Positions 35,428-44,359 of a stretch of 64,000 bases of DNA are shown in pieces. The translations under genes and the position numbers were made by a program. The notes beneath the pieces were generated by a model. The model saw only the letters and a list, made by a program, of their open reading frames with translations, searched no databases and was not told where the DNA came from. The stretch's first letter is position 1; each line of letters starts with the position of its first letter. The stretch is from Helicobacter monodelphidis. Lineage in GTDB: Bacteria; Campylobacterota; Campylobacteria; Campylobacterales; Helicobacteraceae. Location: contig NZ_NHYN01000006.1 in the NCBI RefSeq assembly GCF_003288845.1, positions 1 through 64,000 on the forward strand. The letters are read 5' to 3'.

Positions 35428-37017
35428 ATGGGTTTTGTAATCAACACTAATGTGGCTTCCCTCAATGGGCATGCCGTAGGACTACAGAATGGTCGATACT
35501 TGGACACTGCTCTTGAAAGACTAAGTTCGGGGTATCGTATTAACAAAGCAGCAGATGATGCTTCAGGTATGGCAATTGCCGACTCCTTACGTTCCCAAGC
35601 TTCTTCATTGGTTCAAGCAACAAGAAATGCCAATGACGCAGTGGGTATGATTCAAATTGCGGATAAAGCAATGGATGAACAAATCAAGATTCTCGATAGC
35701 GTAAAGGCTAAGGCTGTTCAGGCTGCACAAGATGGGCAGACTTCAAAAACAAGAAAAGCACTCCAAAGCGATATTTTAAGACTCTTGGAAGAATTAGACA
35801 ACATTGCAAACACAACAAGCTACAACGGGCAAGAAATGCTTTCAGGTGCGTTTACAAATAAAGAATTCCAGATTGGTGCATATTCTAACACAACCGTAAG
35901 AGCATCAATTGGACCAACAAACACAAGCAAGATTGGACATGTTCGTTTTGAAACAAGCTCAATGACAGCTGAAGGAATGCTTGCTTCAACAGGACTTAAT
36001 AACCTTCAAGTCATTAAATTACGTGCATTACAAGTTGATGGCATCAATAATGTAGATTTAGAATCTGTCCGCATCTCTACTTCAGCAGGAACGGGGCTTG
36101 GGGCGTTAGCTGAAGTGATTAACAAAAATTCTAACCAACTTGGCTTTAGAGCAAGCTATAATGTTGAAGGACGCGGAAGTAACGAATTAATGTCTGGAAC
36201 AATTCGTGGCTTGGTGATTAATGGCGTTACAATTGGTGATGTGATTGATGTTCAACAAGCAGATAGAGATGGACGTTTAATTAAGGCAATTAATGATGTA
36301 AAAGAGCAAACAGGTGTTGAGGCAAGCATTGATGTCAATGGACGTTTAACACTCACAAGCACAGATGGACGAGCAATTGCTGTGAATGTCGGTAGCGTTT
36401 GTGGTGCAGGAACACCTCCACCAAACGGACAAGCTGCACAGGGTGCATGGGACATGTTCGGAGGCGGAAACTTTGCGGGTATCACTGGCGGTTCTCACAC
36501 AATCGTAGGTCGTCTAACACTCACAAGACATGGCTCAAGAGATATTCGTTTAAGTGGTACTGGATTTTCTCTTATAGGAATGCACTCTGCTCAAGGTATC
36601 GCACAACAAACTGTGAATCTAAGACAAGTGCGCGATAATATGGACGCAAACCTTGCATCAGCTATTGGTGCAAATGGGAATATCGCTGTTGCGTCTACAA
36701 ACTTTCTAGGGCTTGGTGCTGGAGTAACAAGCCTTCAAGGTGCAATGGCTGTAATGGATATGGCTGAATCAGCAACTTTACATCTTGATATGATTCGTGC
36801 GGATTTGGGTTCTGTTCAACAACAACTTGTTGCAACAATCAACAACATTACAATCACTCAAGTGAATGTAAAAGCAGCTGAATCAAATATTAGGGATGCA
36901 GACTTTGCAGAAGAATCAAGCACATTCACAAAACACAACATTCTTGCACAATCAGGAAGTTTTGCTTTAGCACAAGCAAATCAAGTGCAACAAAATGTTT
37001 TAAAATTACTCCAATAA
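35428..37017 (+). CDS. flaB: Flagellin B (minor flagellin)
   Basis: The protein has 529 residues. The conserved D0/D1 ends are clear: [17 protein letters not shown] and [26 protein letters not shown] at the N-terminus, and [26 protein letters not shown] at the C-terminus. It fits FlaB better than FlaA because of [14 protein letters not shown] (about 150-163), FGGGNFAGI (about 345-353) and the sigma-54 promoter. An extra Cys/Pro/Gly-rich segment ([11 protein letters not shown], about 329-339) lies in the variable surface domain. FlaB makes up the hook-proximal filament. A strong terminator follows. The neighbour maf gene matches the HP0115-HP0114 order. Confidence 0.93.
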   Translation: MGFVINTNVASLNGHAVGLQNGRYLDTALERLSSGYRINKAADDASGMAIADSLRSQASSLVQATRNANDAVGMIQIADKAMDEQIKILDSVKAKAVQAAQDGQTSKTRKALQSDILRLLEELDNIANTTSYNGQEMLSGAFTNKEFQIGAYSNTTVRASIGPTNTSKIGHVRFETSSMTAEGMLASTGLNNLQVIKLRALQVDGINNVDLESVRISTSAGTGLGALAEVINKNSNQLGFRASYNVEGRGSNELMSGTIRGLVINGVTIGDVIDVQQADRDGRLIKAINDVKEQTGVEASIDVNGRLTLTSTDGRAIAVNVGSVCGAGTPPPNGQAAQGAWDMFGGGNFAGITGGSHTIVGRLTLTRHGSRDIRLSGTGFSLIGMHSAQGIAQQTVNLRQVRDNMDANLASAIGANGNIAVASTNFLGLGAGVTSLQGAMAVMDMAESATLHLDMIRADLGSVQQQLVATINNITITQVNVKAAESNIRDADFAEESSTFTKHNILAQSGSFALAQANQVQQNVLKLLQ

Positions 37018-37030
37018 ATAATCTTCCCTC

Positions 37031-37060
37031 TTTCCCTCCTTTTGGAGGAGGAGTTTTTTA
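37031..37060 (+). terminator. Rho-independent terminator of flaB
   Basis: Stem CCTCC/GGAGG with a TTTT loop (37035-37048), followed by AGGAGTTTTTT. It begins 14 nt after the flaB stop. Confidence 0.75.
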
Positions 37061-37187
37061 AGCTCATGCTCTAAGAAAGAAAAGAATGATGATTGAGTTT
37101 TATTCGCAATGATTCATTCTCATAGCAAGGTTATCAAAAATCTTTGGCTTGTAGGAGCAGTTTATTTCTCCTTATTCTTTAATAGAG

Positions 37188-37193
37188 TATAAT
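37188..37193 (+). promoter_or_regulatory. Candidate -10 box of the maf gene
   Basis: TATAAT preceded by AGAG, 31 nt upstream of the GTG start, after the flaB terminator. It shows that maf can be transcribed without sigma-54. Confidence 0.5.
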
Positions 37194-37224
37194 AGCAAAA
37201 TCATTTCAAACTAAAGGATTCAGA

Positions 37225-39288
37225 GTGGCAACAACAAACCAACAGGACAATACACAACAAAACACACAGAATGTGGATTCACATTCAGAAATTTTTGCAA
37301 AAAATATAAAAGCGTTAGAAGCTATTGATTTACTCACAGCCATTGAATTGCGAGGAGTTAAGGCAAATGAAAAATTTGAAACTTATATTGATTCAGACCC
37401 AGTCAATATCAACTTTATCAACAAGCAAGACTTTCAGCCGATGTTTTCGGGAAAACCCTCGCAAGAAACGCTCAAAAAAGTGCAAGAATTAACATCTCTT
37501 CAGCTTTACCCCCATTTATATTTCTTTGGTGTGGGCAATGGCGTCTTATATCGTTTATTGCTTAATAGCAATGAACAACTTAAACATCTTGTTGTGATAG
37601 AACCAGAACCTGAAATCCTTTATAATGTTCTTCATTTGATTGATTTTAGCCAAGAAATTCTCAATCGTCGCATTGAATTTCATCTCTTTAAAAATATCGA
37701 TAAAATCACTGCGGAATATATTTTTGGACATACGACATCAACCCTTTATTCTCGTCTGTATGAATTACGCATTTTTAACAACTATTATAATCGCTACATA
37801 GAAGAAATTATAACCTTAAATCGCATTTTTGTAGAAGTGATTGAAAGTATTGTTATTTCAATGGGGAATGACGCAAATGACTCTGTTGTGGGATTGCAAC
37901 ATCAATTATTAAATATGAAAACAATGATTGAGAGTCCAACTTATAGGAATTTTGTTCAAAAAGCAAAAACTTCAGCAACAGCAATTATTGTTTCCACAGG
38001 TCCAAGCCTACACAAGCAACTCCCCATTCTAAAAGACATTGCTCCTTTTGTAACTATTTTTTGTATTGACGCCTCCTTCCCCATTCTCACAAAAGCAGGA
38101 ATTAAACCTGATGTTGTTTTAACATTAGAAAGAGTTAAGGAGAGTGCAAAGTTCTATACAGACACACCAAAAAAAGCACAAGATGGCGTTACCTTTCTCA
38201 TTACCTCCATTGCACACAAAGATACCTTGAATGCCATCAATAAGGGGACAAAAATCTTACCCATGCGTCCATTTCCTTACACATTCTATTTTAACTTAAT
38301 AGAGTATGGCTATGTTGGTGTTGGTATGAGTGCTGCAAATATGGCTTATGAAGTTATCCGACATGCACAATTCGATAATATCGTTTTTATTGGGCAAGAC
38401 CTTGCTTATGGAAAAGATGGCACAAGCCATTCTAAAGGAGCGGTTTATGGAGAAAGAGAGATTACAACCGATACAATGGCAACAAACAAAGATATGATTA
38501 TGCTTGATGCTTATGGCGGTAATGGAAAGGTGCAAAGTACTTATGTATGGCGTTTATTCTTAAAATACCTTGAACTTGAGATTGCAAAAACTCCAGGCCA
38601 TATTCGCGTAATTAACGCAACTGAAGGGGGAGTGAGGATTCATGGTGCTGAAGAATTTAGCTTTAAGGAAGTCGCTGCAAGCGTGGATAGAAGCCACACC
38701 AAAGAACCAATCAACGTTAGTCGACTCTCCACAGCACAAATCAAGAAAAATATGAATAAAGCACAAAAAAGAATTGACTCCATTCTCTCAAGTGGCTACA
38801 AACAAAAAGCAAAGCTTGAAAAAATCTTCTTAGAAATTTGTGCAACAACTGAAGAATTAGAAAGGTTAAACAAAACCCAACAATTAGATAAAATTAACTT
38901 CAAAAAGCTTGACCGACTCGTTGAAAAAATCAACAAAGCAAAAGATGGGTTTATTAATGATAGCAAAATGCGTATTTTTGACAATATCGTGCAAAGCTAC
39001 ATTATCCATCAAGAGATGGAGCTAGCAAAGATTTCTACGCGTTTAGCCCACACAGATATGGATTTGAAGGTAAGGCAAATTGATTGGATTTATGCACATC
39101 GTTATTGGTTTTTTAGTCTTGCTGGTGGAATTGATACCACTCTTGAAGTTATCAAGAATGCGGCAAGCTCTTGGATGAAGATTGACCCAAAATATAATCA
39201 AATCCAAACCACTGTGGAGACAAAAGCACCTAAACAAGAAACCACCACTACAAATCCAGAGATTCACAATGGTATTCTAAAAATTTGA
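37225..39288 (+). CDS. Motility-associated factor (Maf) glycosyltransferase-family protein
   Basis: The protein has 687 residues and contains the DUF115/MptE-like domain (core about 230-400) with IIVSTGPSLHKQLPIL (about 253-268) and FIGQDLAYGKDGTSHSKG (about 389-406). In Campylobacter, Helicobacter and Aeromonas, Maf proteins transfer nonulosonic acids such as pseudaminic acid to flagellin Ser/Thr. The start is GTG 37225 behind AAAGGA. Its place directly after flaB fits modification of that flagellin. The N-terminal 20 residues are Gln/Asn-rich; the C-terminal 150 are helical. The gene for the ICMT-like protein follows after 8 nt. Confidence 0.88.
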   Translation: MATTNQQDNTQQNTQNVDSHSEIFAKNIKALEAIDLLTAIELRGVKANEKFETYIDSDPVNINFINKQDFQPMFSGKPSQETLKKVQELTSLQLYPHLYFFGVGNGVLYRLLLNSNEQLKHLVVIEPEPEILYNVLHLIDFSQEILNRRIEFHLFKNIDKITAEYIFGHTTSTLYSRLYELRIFNNYYNRYIEEIITLNRIFVEVIESIVISMGNDANDSVVGLQHQLLNMKTMIESPTYRNFVQKAKTSATAIIVSTGPSLHKQLPILKDIAPFVTIFCIDASFPILTKAGIKPDVVLTLERVKESAKFYTDTPKKAQDGVTFLITSIAHKDTLNAINKGTKILPMRPFPYTFYFNLIEYGYVGVGMSAANMAYEVIRHAQFDNIVFIGQDLAYGKDGTSHSKGAVYGEREITTDTMATNKDMIMLDAYGGNGKVQSTYVWRLFLKYLELEIAKTPGHIRVINATEGGVRIHGAEEFSFKEVAASVDRSHTKEPINVSRLSTAQIKKNMNKAQKRIDSILSSGYKQKAKLEKIFLEICATTEELERLNKTQQLDKINFKKLDRLVEKINKAKDGFINDSKMRIFDNIVQSYIIHQEMELAKISTRLAHTDMDLKVRQIDWIYAHRYWFFSLAGGIDTTLEVIKNAASSWMKIDPKYNQIQTTVETKAPKQETTTTNPEIHNGILKI

Positions 39289-39296
39289 GGACAAGA

Positions 39297-39905
39297 ATGG
39301 AAAAACCTTTTAAAAGATTTCCCTACACCTATGCCGTAGGTGCTATCTTATTTATATGGACGCTCGTTAGCTACACAGCCCATAGTGATACAGTAGCATT
39401 GGTAATTCGTGCAACAGGAATCATACTCATCATTCTAGGTGTTTTGGGACGTGTATACTCAACAATTTTTATTGGCGGTATGAAAAATGAGGGGAGTGAT
39501 GGTAAAAGCTTTATTGATTATGGTCCTTATAGTATTACTCGTAATCCTTTATATTACTTTTCCTTTGTCGGGTTTTGCGGACTTCTAGCCATAAAAGCTC
39601 AAGTTATTTTTTTGGTAGTGGGGGCAGTGATTTACCTTTTAGTCTATCGTGCGACAATTACTTCAGAAGAAGAATTTCTAAGGCATAAATTTGGAGAACC
39701 TTACGAAGAATACATCAAAAAAGTGCCAAGATTCTTTCCGCGATGGTGTGCGTTCCACACACCTGATTATATTCAAATTCGCCCTGCATTCTTACATAAA
39801 GAGATGCTACGTTCACTAAATTGGGTTTTACTCACATTAATTTTGCTAGGAATTGAGTCTTTGCATTATTTTGATATCCTACCCCATTTTGCATATGGTT
39901 TTTAA
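39297..39905 (+). CDS. Isoprenylcysteine methyltransferase (ICMT)-like membrane protein
   Basis: I use ATG 39297 (202 residues), which has TTTGAGGAC upstream; a TTG at 39285 would overlap the maf stop. The protein has about five TM helices. The motif YGPYSITRNPLYYF (about 78-91), then EEEFLRHKFGEPYEEYIKKVPRFFP (about 123-147), is the hallmark of the ICMT/PEMT membrane methyltransferases, which use SAM to methylate lipid-linked or protein carboxyl groups. The bacterial substrate is unknown. It is likely co-transcribed with maf. Confidence 0.8.
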   Translation: MEKPFKRFPYTYAVGAILFIWTLVSYTAHSDTVALVIRATGIILIILGVLGRVYSTIFIGGMKNEGSDGKSFIDYGPYSITRNPLYYFSFVGFCGLLAIKAQVIFLVVGAVIYLLVYRATITSEEEFLRHKFGEPYEEYIKKVPRFFPRWCAFHTPDYIQIRPAFLHKEMLRSLNWVLLTLILLGIESLHYFDILPHFAYGF

Positions 39906-39970
39906 AGGCTGATAGCTTTTTAAGCACTCTTAGCATACCATTCTAAATCATTTTATCCAAAGGAGGAAAT

Positions 39971-40960
39971 GTGGCAACTCTAAAAATTGCTATCAATGGA
40001 TGCGGACGCATTGGACGGGCGTTGGTATCTTTAGTCCATCAATCTACAGATTTACAACTTGTAGGCATTAACGATATTATGCCTATAGAAATGCTTGCTT
40101 ATGCATTAAGCCACGATTCCGTTCATCAAAGAAATCTCAAAGTCCAAGTTAAAAATAATCAACTTTTCATACAAGATAATCCAATTATTTACACACAAAA
40201 AAAGAATCCGCAAGAAATTGACTTTGGTGAAGTTGATGTTTTGATTGAATCAAGTGGATTGTTCTTGCACAGCGATATCCTTCAATCACACCTTAAAAAG
40301 GGTGTTAAGAAAGTTATTATTTCTGCACCAGCGACCGATAACACTCCGACTTTTGTTTTAGGTGTTAATCACCATCTCTATCAAGGAGAATCCATTATAT
40401 CCAACGCAAGTTGCACAACAAACTGCTTAGCACCTATAGCCATGCTACTTGATGAAGCATATGAAATTAATTGTGGGACAATCACTACAATTCATTCTTA
40501 TACAAACGACCAAAAAATTTTAGACCACACACATCATACAGATTTTAGACGATCAAGAGCTGCGGCCATCAATATTATTCCAACAACAACAGGAGCAGCG
40601 AAAGCACTATGTGTTGTTTTACCCAATCTTAAAGGAAAATTGCACGGACATTCTGTGCGCGTACCCGTGCCTAATGTTTCTATGCTTGATTTAAATGTTA
40701 GATTACATTCTAAGGTGAATGCTGATGACATTAATACTATGCTAGAGGAAGCGTCATTGACACGACTAAAAGGTATATTAAGTATAGACTCTCATTATGG
40801 TGTTTCAAGTGATTTTTACAACAACCCACATAGTTGTATTATCGCAAAAGACTTAACATTTGTCATTGCAGATAATATGCTAAAAATAATGGCGTGGTAT
40901 GATAATGAATGGGGATATTCTAATCGTTTGTTAGAGATGTCAAGATGGATTAGCCATTAA
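39971..40960 (+). CDS. gapA: Glyceraldehyde-3-phosphate dehydrogenase
   Basis: The protein has 329 residues. The NAD-binding INGCGRIGRALV (about 7-18) and the catalytic SNASCTTNCLAP (about 145-156) with the active-site Cys are present, as is the WYDNEWGYSNR C-terminal motif (about 310-320). The start is GTG 39971 behind AAAGGAGGAAAT. It works with gpmI in glycolysis and gluconeogenesis. Position 33, which selects NAD or NADP, reads ND in VGINDIM, the usual NAD-type Asp. It is convergent with the next gene. Confidence 0.94.
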   Translation: MATLKIAINGCGRIGRALVSLVHQSTDLQLVGINDIMPIEMLAYALSHDSVHQRNLKVQVKNNQLFIQDNPIIYTQKKNPQEIDFGEVDVLIESSGLFLHSDILQSHLKKGVKKVIISAPATDNTPTFVLGVNHHLYQGESIISNASCTTNCLAPIAMLLDEAYEINCGTITTIHSYTNDQKILDHTHHTDFRRSRAAAINIIPTTTGAAKALCVVLPNLKGKLHGHSVRVPVPNVSMLDLNVRLHSKVNADDINTMLEEASLTRLKGILSIDSHYGVSSDFYNNPHSCIIAKDLTFVIADNMLKIMAWYDNEWGYSNRLLEMSRWISH

Positions 40961-40974
40961 GCCCTTTTTGGGCT
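40960..40974. terminator. Short hairpin between the convergent gapA and 40973 genes
   Basis: AGCCC and GGGCT flank five T residues immediately after the gapA stop. No T-run follows it, so it may be a weak bidirectional terminator. Confidence 0.4.
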
Positions 40975-41488
40975 AGATATTAGCTAATTTTAAAGTGAAT
41001 TCCACTTCGCCCTTACTGACACGCAATTCCTTAGCTATAGAATCTACACTCCAGCCATCTTTAAACATACTGATAATTTTCTCTCCATCAACACCATTCG
41101 CACTTGTTGGAAAATAGCTCACTTCTTTGATTTTTTCCTCCAAATTCCCCAATCGATCATCAAGTTGCTCTTTGTATTCTTGGAATTCTTCTTTCAACAT
41201 CTCTACTTCAGCATAAATTTGAGATGAGATTTTACTTACAGAGTCTTGTAATTCTTCTTTTAAATTACGTGAAAGCGTGTTGAAAGCAATGGAATAATCA
41301 TTATCTTGCTTATCTTCTTTTTGCTTTTTATCAACTTTATGAATCTGACGTAACAATTCGTCAATAATCTTTTCTTGCTGTTTAAGAAGCTTCATTGTTT
41401 CTAAATCTTTAATGTAAATATAAACCAAAATACAAAAAAGGGCACAAACAATTCCAATGATAGCAATCCAAACCAAATTCTCTAACAT
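40973..41488 (-). CDS. Membrane-anchored coiled-coil protein with C-terminal helix-turn-helix-like segment
   Basis: The protein has 171 residues. One N-terminal TM helix (about 5-27) is followed by a charged coiled coil (about 35-125) and a C-terminal SMFKDGWSVDSIAKELRVSKGEVEFTLKL segment (about 139-167) that looks like a helix-turn-helix. The layout resembles DUF6115 / SwrB-like proteins. I do not know a function. It is 10 nt behind the gene at 41499 and is the last of the minus-strand run with the menaquinone prenyltransferase. The C-terminal helix-turn-helix could be a protein-binding rather than a DNA-binding module. Confidence 0.55.
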   Translation of the reverse strand: MLENLVWIAIIGIVCALFCILVYIYIKDLETMKLLKQQEKIIDELLRQIHKVDKKQKEDKQDNDYSIAFNTLSRNLKEELQDSVSKISSQIYAEVEMLKEEFQEYKEQLDDRLGNLEEKIKEVSYFPTSANGVDGEKIISMFKDGWSVDSIAKELRVSKGEVEFTLKLANI

Positions 41489-41498
41489 TTTTCCATCC

Positions 41499-42041
41499 TT
41501 AATTACCTTTTAATTCACGAATTATAGCACGTTCTCTGGAGGTGATATAACCATCCCAATCCCGCTCATCTCGCTCATGCATTTTTTTTACCTTTGCCAC
41601 TTCCCTCGTTACGGCTTCTAAAAAAAGGGGAACAATCCTTTGCGGAAAAACAGGAAGGTCAATCCTTGCGTAGTAAATTGCCCCCACTTCAAACAATACC
41701 TTTGGCATAATCACAACACCATGCCCCAATGCTTGCACATTCTCCTTACATTGCAACTCAAGATACTCCCTTGTCTCGTTTGTCATAATTCGTTTCAATT
41801 CATCGATTTTATAGTGTAAAGCAACCAAAAGTTTAAGCGTTAACTCATCGCTCTCTTTTGTTTCACCCCTTGATTTCGCTATTTTCATATACTGTCCCAG
41901 CGGGTCAGTGTCCATATTAGAGAGTGAGGAATACTCTTTTTCATAAGGAAATAACTCCTCTTTAGTATTGCCCATTTTCGAAAATTCTAATGTTAAAGGA
42001 ACAGGAACGGTTCTCCCCCAAGATTGATTCTGCTGACTCAT
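41499..42041 (-). CDS. Conserved campylobacterial protein of unknown function (HP1359-like position)
   Basis: The protein has 180 residues, is soluble, and has no signal peptide. The C-terminal part (about 115-180), with a VFPQRIVPLFLEAV strand-helix and DERDWDGYITSRERAIIREL helix, vaguely recalls PilZ-associated regulators of the flagellar motor, where an ExDRDxI..Y helix is common, but I cannot confirm that. It overlaps the prenyltransferase gene by 4 nt (ATGA). The position matches HP1359 next to HP1360 in H. pylori. The function is unknown. Confidence 0.6.
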   Translation of the reverse strand: MSQQNQSWGRTVPVPLTLEFSKMGNTKEELFPYEKEYSSLSNMDTDPLGQYMKIAKSRGETKESDELTLKLLVALHYKIDELKRIMTNETREYLELQCKENVQALGHGVVIMPKVLFEVGAIYYARIDLPVFPQRIVPLFLEAVTREVAKVKKMHERDERDWDGYITSRERAIIRELKGN

Positions 42042-42940
42042 AGCATTACATCCATAATTAAAATCACTAAAAAAGCTATACCCAAATAGCCATTCACGAC
42101 AAAAAAAGCTTTAGGAATATGACAAAAATCCCTTGCCACTAAAATATGCTCATAAGCCAACATCGCCGCACTTAAAACAACAGCTAAATACGCAATGCCC
42201 CCGAGTGGAGAGGAGTACAAAAATATACTCCAAAAAATGATAGTACAAACATGAAAAAAGCGCGAAATGTTTATTGCACCCTTGACCCCAAACTTTGTGG
42301 GAATGGAATGCAAATTCTCTTTTTTATCAAATTCCACATCTTGTAAAGAATATAAAATATCAAATCCTGCTACCCAAAAAATCACCCCTAATGATAAAAA
42401 AATTGCCCAATAAGGAATCGCCTCATCGATGGCAACAACTCCAGCAATGGGTGCTAACCCCAAAGAAAGCCCGAGTACAAGATGAGCTAAAGACGAAAAT
42501 CTCTTCATATAAGAGTAAAGTGCAAGAATACCTAAAATCGGAAAAGAAAGAATAAAAGCCAAAAAATTAATACAATAAGCAATCCCAATAAAAGCAAGTG
42601 CATTCAGGCAAATAAATACTAAAATCTTAAAAGAATTAACACGTCCATCAACACTCGGACGATTCTTTGTTCTAGGGTTTTTAATATCAATATCACGATC
42701 ACAATAGCGATTAAACGCCATCGCAAAATTTCTAGCACTCATTGCCGCTAGAATTCCGAGAATAAATAGACGCCAACCAAACCACTGCATACCCTCTTCT
42801 ACACTATAAGAGGCAGTAATCATTGCAATAATAATAAAAGGTAATGAAAAAATTGTATGCTCAAAAGCAACAAGCTCATTAAAGTCTTTGAGTGTCTTTT
42901 TAAAGGTGTCAAAAACTCCTTGATTACGACTCTCTACCAC
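42038..42940 (-). CDS. UbiA-family prenyltransferase, menaquinone (futalosine-pathway) type
   Basis: The protein has 300 residues with about eight TM helices. The first Asp motif, NRYCDRDID (about 87-95), and the second, DVEFDKKEN (about 203-211), coordinate Mg-prenyl diphosphate. Helicobacter makes menaquinone by the futalosine route, in which MqnP performs this prenyl transfer; H. pylori HP1360 at this position is labelled ubiA. The start is GTG 42940 with GGGAG upstream. The gap to comEC upstream is 75 nt. Confidence 0.85.
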   Translation of the reverse strand: MVESRNQGVFDTFKKTLKDFNELVAFEHTIFSLPFIIIAMITASYSVEEGMQWFGWRLFILGILAAMSARNFAMAFNRYCDRDIDIKNPRTKNRPSVDGRVNSFKILVFICLNALAFIGIAYCINFLAFILSFPILGILALYSYMKRFSSLAHLVLGLSLGLAPIAGVVAIDEAIPYWAIFLSLGVIFWVAGFDILYSLQDVEFDKKENLHSIPTKFGVKGAINISRFFHVCTIIFWSIFLYSSPLGGIAYLAVVLSAAMLAYEHILVARDFCHIPKAFFVVNGYLGIAFLVILIMDVML

Positions 42941-43015
42941 TCTTTTGCTCCCTCATTTCATATTCATTTCTTTGCTCTCTGACTATCAAAAGACAAAAAC
43001 AACCCTTATTTTATC

Positions 43016-44359
43016 TCATTGCAACAAAAAAAGCGATAAATTATAAGAAAAAAACGCTAAACAATATAGATTTAGAGCATAAAATAACCTTCTAAAGGGA
43101 ATTGCAGCAAAACAAAGAAAAATCCATATTCCCAAAATAACCTTTGTTGTTTTAACTGCAATAACAGGAATCTCTAAAGCAGAAGCCCAAAGAATCAAAG
43201 AATCTGCAACATCTCCTATTCCTATCAAATGAGCAATCAAAACAAATGGATAAAAAAAGTTAAATGCCAAAGTAAGCGGAATGGAGAGTAATGCAAGCGG
43301 TGTAAATGGTGTAAAAATAAAATGAACAGGAATAAGCATAAATAAGAAAATACCAAGATTAAATAATATAATATTCCAAATTGAAATAGTTGGAATATAC
43401 TGAATAAAAAGCAAGATATAAAAAACTCCAAGCATAGATAAAATAAAACCGATTGAAAAAAGAAGGCTGGGGAATAAAGCAATCATCAACAATCCTAAAG
43501 CAAAAAATGAATGCAACGAAACCACACGAACACCGCCAATAAATAGTAGATAAGAACAAAGTGCCATACAAAATGCACGCAAAAATGAGGGTGTAAATCC
43601 CAATAACAATAAATATAAGAATCCAAAAATAACAGGGATAGACAACAAATCCATCAATGCATTCCGATAAGGAAAATAGTGATGATGAAAATAACGATAA
43701 GTTGGATAAGATAATAATAAAATAAAAAAACTCAAAACACCGTAATGGTAACCACTAATCGCGAAAAGATGGGCAATTCCTAGAGCATTCGCTAAAGAAC
43801 GCATTTGATAATTCAAAGAATCAGCTAGAAAAAGCGTATGGTAGACATTTGCTGCAATTTCTGAAGTATGTTGTTTCGTGATACTCTCTCGAATCTGTTG
43901 TTTAAAATGATACTCTTGAGGTAAAACCGCAATATCAACACTGAATGCGTAAAAACCTTGCAAATACTGCAAAAATGTCAGATTCTTTGTTACAAGAACA
44001 ACGCGTACGCGTCTATGCATAAGATTCTTAATATCTTCTTTTGTTGTTGTATAAAAGGAAATATGCTTATTTTGTAACCGTAAGACGGAATATTCTCCAT
44101 TCTTGCCTACCTTCGTGTACTGGTTTAAAACGGAGGCTTCGATTACAGAGAATCCCTCCTTGAAACCGCTTGTTTTAAATGAAAGAAATGCACGGTATTC
44201 TAAACCTAAAGAAACCATTGCAATCACACCAACTACAACTAAAAAAACAACCCATTCCTTAAAGTTTGATAGTAATGGAGGCGTTAGATGGGAGGAGTTT
44301 ACTCTCCATAATTCCCCACGAAAAACAGAAAGAACATACTTTAAGAACGGTTGCTTCAC
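43016..44359 (-). CDS. comEC: ComEC/Rec2-family DNA uptake channel, short form
   Basis: The protein has 447 residues and is a polytopic membrane protein. After an N-terminal TM (about 35-52) and a short OB-like soluble part (about 60-130), the competence domain carries HLFAISGYHYGVLSFF (about 194-209) and LLLGFTPSFLRAFCMA (about 257-272), the typical SG.H and PSxxRA motifs. It passes single-stranded DNA through the inner membrane in natural transformation. There is no C-terminal metallo-beta-lactamase nuclease domain, as in H. pylori. The start is GTG, overlapping the dnaB stop (GTGA). Confidence 0.88.
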   Translation of the reverse strand: MKQPFLKYVLSVFRGELWRVNSSHLTPPLLSNFKEWVVFLVVVGVIAMVSLGLEYRAFLSFKTSGFKEGFSVIEASVLNQYTKVGKNGEYSVLRLQNKHISFYTTTKEDIKNLMHRRVRVVLVTKNLTFLQYLQGFYAFSVDIAVLPQEYHFKQQIRESITKQHTSEIAANVYHTLFLADSLNYQMRSLANALGIAHLFAISGYHYGVLSFFILLLSYPTYRYFHHHYFPYRNALMDLLSIPVIFGFLYLLLLGFTPSFLRAFCMALCSYLLFIGGVRVVSLHSFFALGLLMIALFPSLLFSIGFILSMLGVFYILLFIQYIPTISIWNIILFNLGIFLFMLIPVHFIFTPFTPLALLSIPLTLAFNFFYPFVLIAHLIGIGDVADSLILWASALEIPVIAVKTTKVILGIWIFLCFAAIPFRRLFYALNLYCLAFFSYNLSLFLLQ

